A program made the translations under genes and the position numbers. Shown piece after piece: positions 60,805 to 64,000 of a DNA stretch of 64,000 nucleotides (its first letter is position 1; every line of letters begins with the position of its first letter). Source of the stretch: Microlunatus phosphovorus NM-1 (GTDB lineage: Bacteria > Actinomycetota > Actinomycetes > Propionibacteriales > Propionibacteriaceae); NCBI RefSeq assembly GCF_000270245.1, contig NC_015635.1:5518001-5582000 (forward strand), in the 5' to 3' direction. The notes below the pieces were generated by a model, which was not told the origin of the DNA, did no database searches, and worked only from the letters and a program-made list of their open reading frames with translations.

Positions 60805-61392
60805 GTGCCGCACGCCACACGGCTACGACAACAACGACTCGCCGGGGCGGCAGCAGTCTTGGTCGTCGTGGTTGCGCAGGCCGCGGGACCGCAGCCGACT
60901 GCCGCCGCGCACGACCGGCTGGTACGCAGCAACCCGGCCGCCGATACCGTCGTCGCCACCCCAATCCCTGAGATTCGGCTCACTTTCAGTGAACCCATCA
61001 CCCCCGGCTTCGCCGCCGTCACCTTGTCGGTCGACGACGGACCCGCGCAACCCATCAACCTTCGGGTGGACGGCGCGACCCTGACCGCGATCCCACCCGA
61101 ACCCGCGCCCCCTTCGGCGCAGCGGTGGACCCTCGCCTACCGGATCGTCTCCAGCGACGGCCACCCGGTTGTCGATCAGCTCAGATTCACTACCCAGCCC
61201 GCCACCGGCGCACCGTCCAGCACCGAGACGGCCCCAACCAGCAGCCCAGCCACGCATCTGCCGCCGGCCACCACCGCACCCGTAGCTGAACCGGACCGGC
61301 GGTGGCTTGTCGTGGTCGTCCTGCTGCTGGTGGTGGCTGCCGTGCTCCGCGCCGGCCGCAGGCCTCGGCAGCGTGAGGACCTCGACCCGTGA
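60805..61392 (+). CDS. copC: CopC-domain copper-binding protein
   Basis: 195 residues from GTG 60805 (GTG 60778 is also in frame but overlaps the previous gene). Signal peptide ends AGPQPTAAAHDRLVRSNPAA, so the mature protein starts with the His used for copper by CopC. The domain continues IPEIRLTFSEPITPGFAAVT and YRIVSSDGHPVVDQLRFTT (second copper His). A Pro/Thr-rich linker and one C-terminal membrane anchor (WLVVVVLLLVVAAVLRAG) follow. Coupled to the CopD-CtaG fusion by GTGA, consistent with handing copper to the membrane importer. Confidence 0.92.
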   Translation: MPHATRLRQQRLAGAAAVLVVVVAQAAGPQPTAAAHDRLVRSNPAADTVVATPIPEIRLTFSEPITPGFAAVTLSVDDGPAQPINLRVDGATLTAIPPEPAPPSAQRWTLAYRIVSSDGHPVVDQLRFTTQPATGAPSSTETAPTSSPATHLPPATTAPVAEPDRRWLVVVVLLLVVAAVLRAGRRPRQREDLDP

Positions 61393-63404
61393 CCGGGGCG
61401 TCCCGGGCCGTGGCGTGGGCCGGCGTGGTCACTGCGCCGACGGTCGCGATCACCGTCCTCGCCGCCACCGGCGCCTTGGCGGCACCGACAGGTGGCCTGC
61501 CCGACCCCGGGGTTGCGGTCAGGGTTGGTCTACCGGCCGCGACTGCCCTGCGTGACGTCGCTGCAGCGTTGACCGTCGGGCTGCTGGTGACAGCTGCCAC
61601 CGTGCTGCCCGGCCCTGGCTCGCGTCGGCGCCTGCCTGCGCTCACCAATCTGCAGCGACGCACTGCGGTGATTGCCGCCGCCGCGGCGTCCGGGTGGGCC
61701 GCGGCCACCGTGGCGATGCTGCTACTCACCTACGCCAACCTCGCCGGCACCACGATCGGTGTGGACACCGTCGCGGCGTTGCCCTACTTCCTCACCGACT
61801 TCGACCTGGGACGTGCCCTCGGGCTGTCTACCGCCGGGACCCTGCTCGCCGGGTTCGTCGCTGCCACCGCCGACCGGCCCGGTCACCTCGGCCTGGCTGC
61901 TGTCTTGGCGGTGGCGGCGGTGTTGCCGCTGGCGTGGACCGGGCACGCCGGCAGCACCGTGAACCATGCGACCGCGGTCGACGCCCAAATGACCCACCTT
62001 GTCGGCGTCACTGTCTGGGTCGGGGGGCTCGCCGCCATCCTCATCCTGCGTGGCCGCCTCGGCGACGCGCTCAAGACGTCGGTCGCCCGGTTCTCCGTCC
62101 TCGCCGGCTGGTGCTACGCCCTGGTCGCAGCCGGCGGTATCGCAGGCGCGGCCGTCCGCGTCCCGAGCCTCGCCGCGATCACCACCACCAGCTACGGACA
62201 GATCCTGCTCGCGAAGGCCGGCGTGCTGGTCATCCTCGGGGTTGCCGGTTGGTACCACCGCCGCCGCATCATCCGGCAGTTGGGGACGGCTCCCGGCCGG
62301 CGCCCCTTCGCCCGCCTGGTCATGGCCGAGTTGCTGGTGATGGGTGCCGCTATCGGACTCGGTGTTGCGCTGGCCCGCACCCCTCCGCCCGATGCTGGCG
62401 CGGCGGAGGCGATCGACGCCACCACCGCCCTGCTCGGCTACCCGATGCCGCCGCCGCTGACCGCCACCACCGTGTTCACCGCCTGGCGTCCAGACCCGCT
62501 CTGGCTGCCGCTCGCCCTGGCCGCCGCCGCCAGCTACCTGGTCGCTGTCATGCGGCTGCGCCGCCGCGGCATCCGCTGGTCACCCGCCCGCACCATCACC
62601 TTCCTGACCGGCTGCCTGATGATGGTTGCCGCGACCAGCGGCAGCCCCGGCGTGTACGGCCAAGTCCTGTTCAGCATGCACATGGTGCAGCACATGACAG
62701 TCGCCACCGCCGTGCCCACGTTCCTCGTCCTCGGCGCCCCGGTCACCCTGGCCTTGCGGACCCTGCCGGCCCGCATCGACGGCAGCCGCGGCGCCCGCGA
62801 ATGGCTACTCGCCGTACTCCACTCCCGCTACGTGCGAGTGCTCAGCAATCCAGTGGTCGTCATCGCACTCTTCCTCGGCTCCCTGATCGGGTTCTACTAC
62901 ACCCCAGCGTTGGAGTTCTCCCTACGAACCCACGTCGGGCACCTGCTCATGCTCGGACACTTCCTGCTCGTGGGCTACCTGTTCGCCAACATCATCTGCG
63001 GCATCGACCCCGGCCCACCCCGGCCACACCACCTGTTCCGGCTGATCCTGCTGATCGTCACCTTCGGCTTCCATGCATTCTTCGCGGTCTCCTTGATGTC
63101 TGGCGCCGCCATGTTCGCCGAATCCTGGTACACCAGCCTCGACCGCGGCTGGGGGCCCAGCATCGCCGACGATCAAGCACTCGGCATATCCCTGGTCTGG
63201 GCCCTCGGCGACTACCCCATCGCCATCCTCGCGGTCGCCTTGATCGTCTCCTGGATCGCCGACGACACCCGCGACGCACGCCGCCATGACCGCCAAGCTG
63301 ACCGCGACGACGACGCTGAACTCCAGGCTTACAACGCTCACCTCCAACGCCTCCAACGCCCCCGCGTCCCCAAGTCGTCGACTGACCTCGAAGGCCTGGA
63401 CTGA
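61389..63404 (+). CDS. CopD-CtaG fusion, copper transport/cytochrome oxidase assembly
   Basis: 671 residues from GTG 61389. The N-terminal half is CopD-like with metal-type His in AWTGHAGSTVNHATAVDAQM and THLVGVTVWVGGLAAILILR. The C-terminal half is a caa3_CtaG domain: GQVLFSMHMVQHMTVATAVP, HVGHLLMLGHFLLVGYLFAN, FHAFFAVSLMSGAAMFAESW. CtaG delivers copper to the CuB site of cytochrome oxidase. The fusion, common in actinobacteria, links import and oxidase loading. Stop overlaps an ABC permease start (TGATG). Confidence 0.93.
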   Translation: MTGASRAVAWAGVVTAPTVAITVLAATGALAAPTGGLPDPGVAVRVGLPAATALRDVAAALTVGLLVTAATVLPGPGSRRRLPALTNLQRRTAVIAAAAASGWAAATVAMLLLTYANLAGTTIGVDTVAALPYFLTDFDLGRALGLSTAGTLLAGFVAATADRPGHLGLAAVLAVAAVLPLAWTGHAGSTVNHATAVDAQMTHLVGVTVWVGGLAAILILRGRLGDALKTSVARFSVLAGWCYALVAAGGIAGAAVRVPSLAAITTTSYGQILLAKAGVLVILGVAGWYHRRRIIRQLGTAPGRRPFARLVMAELLVMGAAIGLGVALARTPPPDAGAAEAIDATTALLGYPMPPPLTATTVFTAWRPDPLWLPLALAAAASYLVAVMRLRRRGIRWSPARTITFLTGCLMMVAATSGSPGVYGQVLFSMHMVQHMTVATAVPTFLVLGAPVTLALRTLPARIDGSRGAREWLLAVLHSRYVRVLSNPVVVIALFLGSLIGFYYTPALEFSLRTHVGHLLMLGHFLLVGYLFANIICGIDPGPPRPHHLFRLILLIVTFGFHAFFAVSLMSGAAMFAESWYTSLDRGWGPSIADDQALGISLVWALGDYPIAILAVALIVSWIADDTRDARRHDRQADRDDDAELQAYNAHLQRLQRPRVPKSSTDLEGLD

Positions 63405-64000
63405 TGGCGCCAACCGACGTGGACGACGAGTTCGAGCCGGTCTACCACCGCTACACGCCGCATCGGGCCGGGCTACCGCCGCTGGTGCCGTACTTCCGTG
63501 AGCTCTGGGCGCGACGCGAGTTCGCCGCCGAGATGAGCAAGGCGTCGCTGCGCAGCTCCAACGTCAACACGGTGTTCGGTCAGCTGTGGCTGATCCTCAA
63601 CCCGATGCTGCTGGCCGGCGTCTACTACCTGCTGGTGACGATCATCCGGCAGCGACACGATCCCGCCTTGTTCACCCACCTGGTGCTGGCGCTGTTCGCG
63701 TTCACCATGGTGCAGTCCGCCGCCTCGACCGGAGCTACCTCGGTGACCGGCTCAGGCCGGCTGCTGATCAACACCGCGTTCCCGCGACTGCTCATTCCGC
63801 TGTCGGCGGTGCGAACGGCCTTCTGGCGATTCCTGCCGACGATCCCCATCTACCTGCTCTTCCACATCATCGTCGGGCTCACCTGGCATCCACGGATGAT
63901 GATCTCCCTCTACTTCCTCGCCACCATGGTCGTGTTCAGCATGGGGCTGTCGGCGCTGTTCGCCACCTGCCAGGTGTACTTCCGCGACACCTCGAGCTTC
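63404..64000 (+). CDS. ABC-2 type permease, polysaccharide-export class (partial)
   Basis: Open from ATG 63404 to the window end (199 codons, no stop). MAPTDVDDEFEPVYHRYTPH then the soluble helix PYFRELWARREFAAEMSKAS, the signature LWLILNPMLLAGVYYLLVTI, and further membrane segments (FPRLLIPLSAVRTAFWRFLP, YFLATMVVFSMGLSALFATC, VYFRDTSSF). This matches Wzm/TagG-type exporters of O-antigen, teichoic or other wall polysaccharides. Its ATPase would lie downstream, outside the window. Although coupled to the CopD-CtaG gene by TGATG, it probably begins a different function. Confidence 0.9.
   Translation, partial: MAPTDVDDEFEPVYHRYTPHRAGLPPLVPYFRELWARREFAAEMSKASLRSSNVNTVFGQLWLILNPMLLAGVYYLLVTIIRQRHDPALFTHLVLALFAFTMVQSAASTGATSVTGSGRLLINTAFPRLLIPLSAVRTAFWRFLPTIPIYLLFHIIVGLTWHPRMMISLYFLATMVVFSMGLSALFATCQVYFRDTSSF

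Noticed and set aside
61694-63289. 531-codon rightward open frame in another phase
   Set aside because: Overlaps the CopD-CtaG fusion in a different phase; Arg/Pro/His-rich, a third-position GC artefact.
1-64000. CRISPR arrays, rRNA and tRNA genes
   Set aside because: I looked for regularly spaced repeats and conserved RNA signatures and found none; the only tandem array is the 15-bp istA repeat.

Overview
This window is high-GC actinobacterial DNA: GC-rich third codon positions, frequent GTG starts, translationally coupled ATGA/TGATG gene junctions, lipoprotein biology with Lnt, and System II cytochrome c biogenesis. I cannot name the genus. A soil or plant-associated member of the Propionibacteriales or a related order would fit, but that is inference.

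The left half (1 to about 22 kb) is accessory and heavily rearranged. It opens with a VapBC toxin-antitoxin pair, a DUF433 antitoxin with an 11-codon stump of its toxin, and an esterase/VapB chimeric pseudogene. Next come a two-gene unit of a DDE-transposase-like protein and a degenerate tyrosine-recombinase-like protein (3.0-6.0 kb), a 1.5 kb gene-poor stretch, and two tandem near-identical ISAs1-family insertion sequences at one target site (7.7-10.4 kb). A probable defence/conflict island follows (10.9-16.5 kb) with a frameshifted HNH nuclease, an Abi_C abortive-infection protein, a PD-(D/E)XK-like nuclease, an HExxH protein and a small unknown. An IS3-family element follows, interrupted inside its catalytic centre by a recombinase-in-trio (RIT) element bounded by perfect 92-bp inverted repeats (18.0-21.5 kb).

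From 22.2 to 29.0 kb there is a carbohydrate locus: LacI regulator, ABC binding protein, two permeases and a GH78 alpha-L-rhamnosidase, with a decayed GH3 glycosidase behind it. One LacI-type operator lies in the promoter and a near-identical copy lies 1.2 kb away beyond the regulator gene. From 29.6 to 35.4 kb an IS21 element splits a PEP mutase/isocitrate lyase-family gene, beside a 5'-truncated CoA-transferase, an MBL hydrolase and a citryl-CoA-lyase-like gene. From 35.9 to 39.9 kb are a TetR regulator, two alpha/beta hydrolases (one decayed) and a quinone-oxidoreductase-like enzyme. Multicopper oxidase and integrase remnants follow.

The right third is better preserved and concerns metals and the cell envelope. 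A CmtR-like sensor and a P1B-type ATPase form one operon (41.7-44.3 kb), followed by small membrane proteins and a ZIP-like gene with a frameshift. Eight leftward genes (54.9 to 47.1 kb) encode two DsbA-like oxidoreductases, VKOR, TlpA/ResA-like thioredoxin, CcdA, Lnt, ResB and CcsA/ResC: a single unit for extracytoplasmic thiol redox, c-type cytochrome assembly and lipoprotein acylation. Divergent from it, a second Cys-pair ArsR regulator heads a rightward run: ICMT-like methyltransferase, CDF metal exporter, cupredoxin-like lipoprotein, unknown membrane protein, CPBP protease, unknown protein, CopC, a CopD-CtaG fusion, and the start of an ABC-2 polysaccharide-export-type permease cut by the window end.

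A recurring oddity is single-base frameshifts, several next to G/C runs, in otherwise recognisable genes. These may be real decay or sequencing error.
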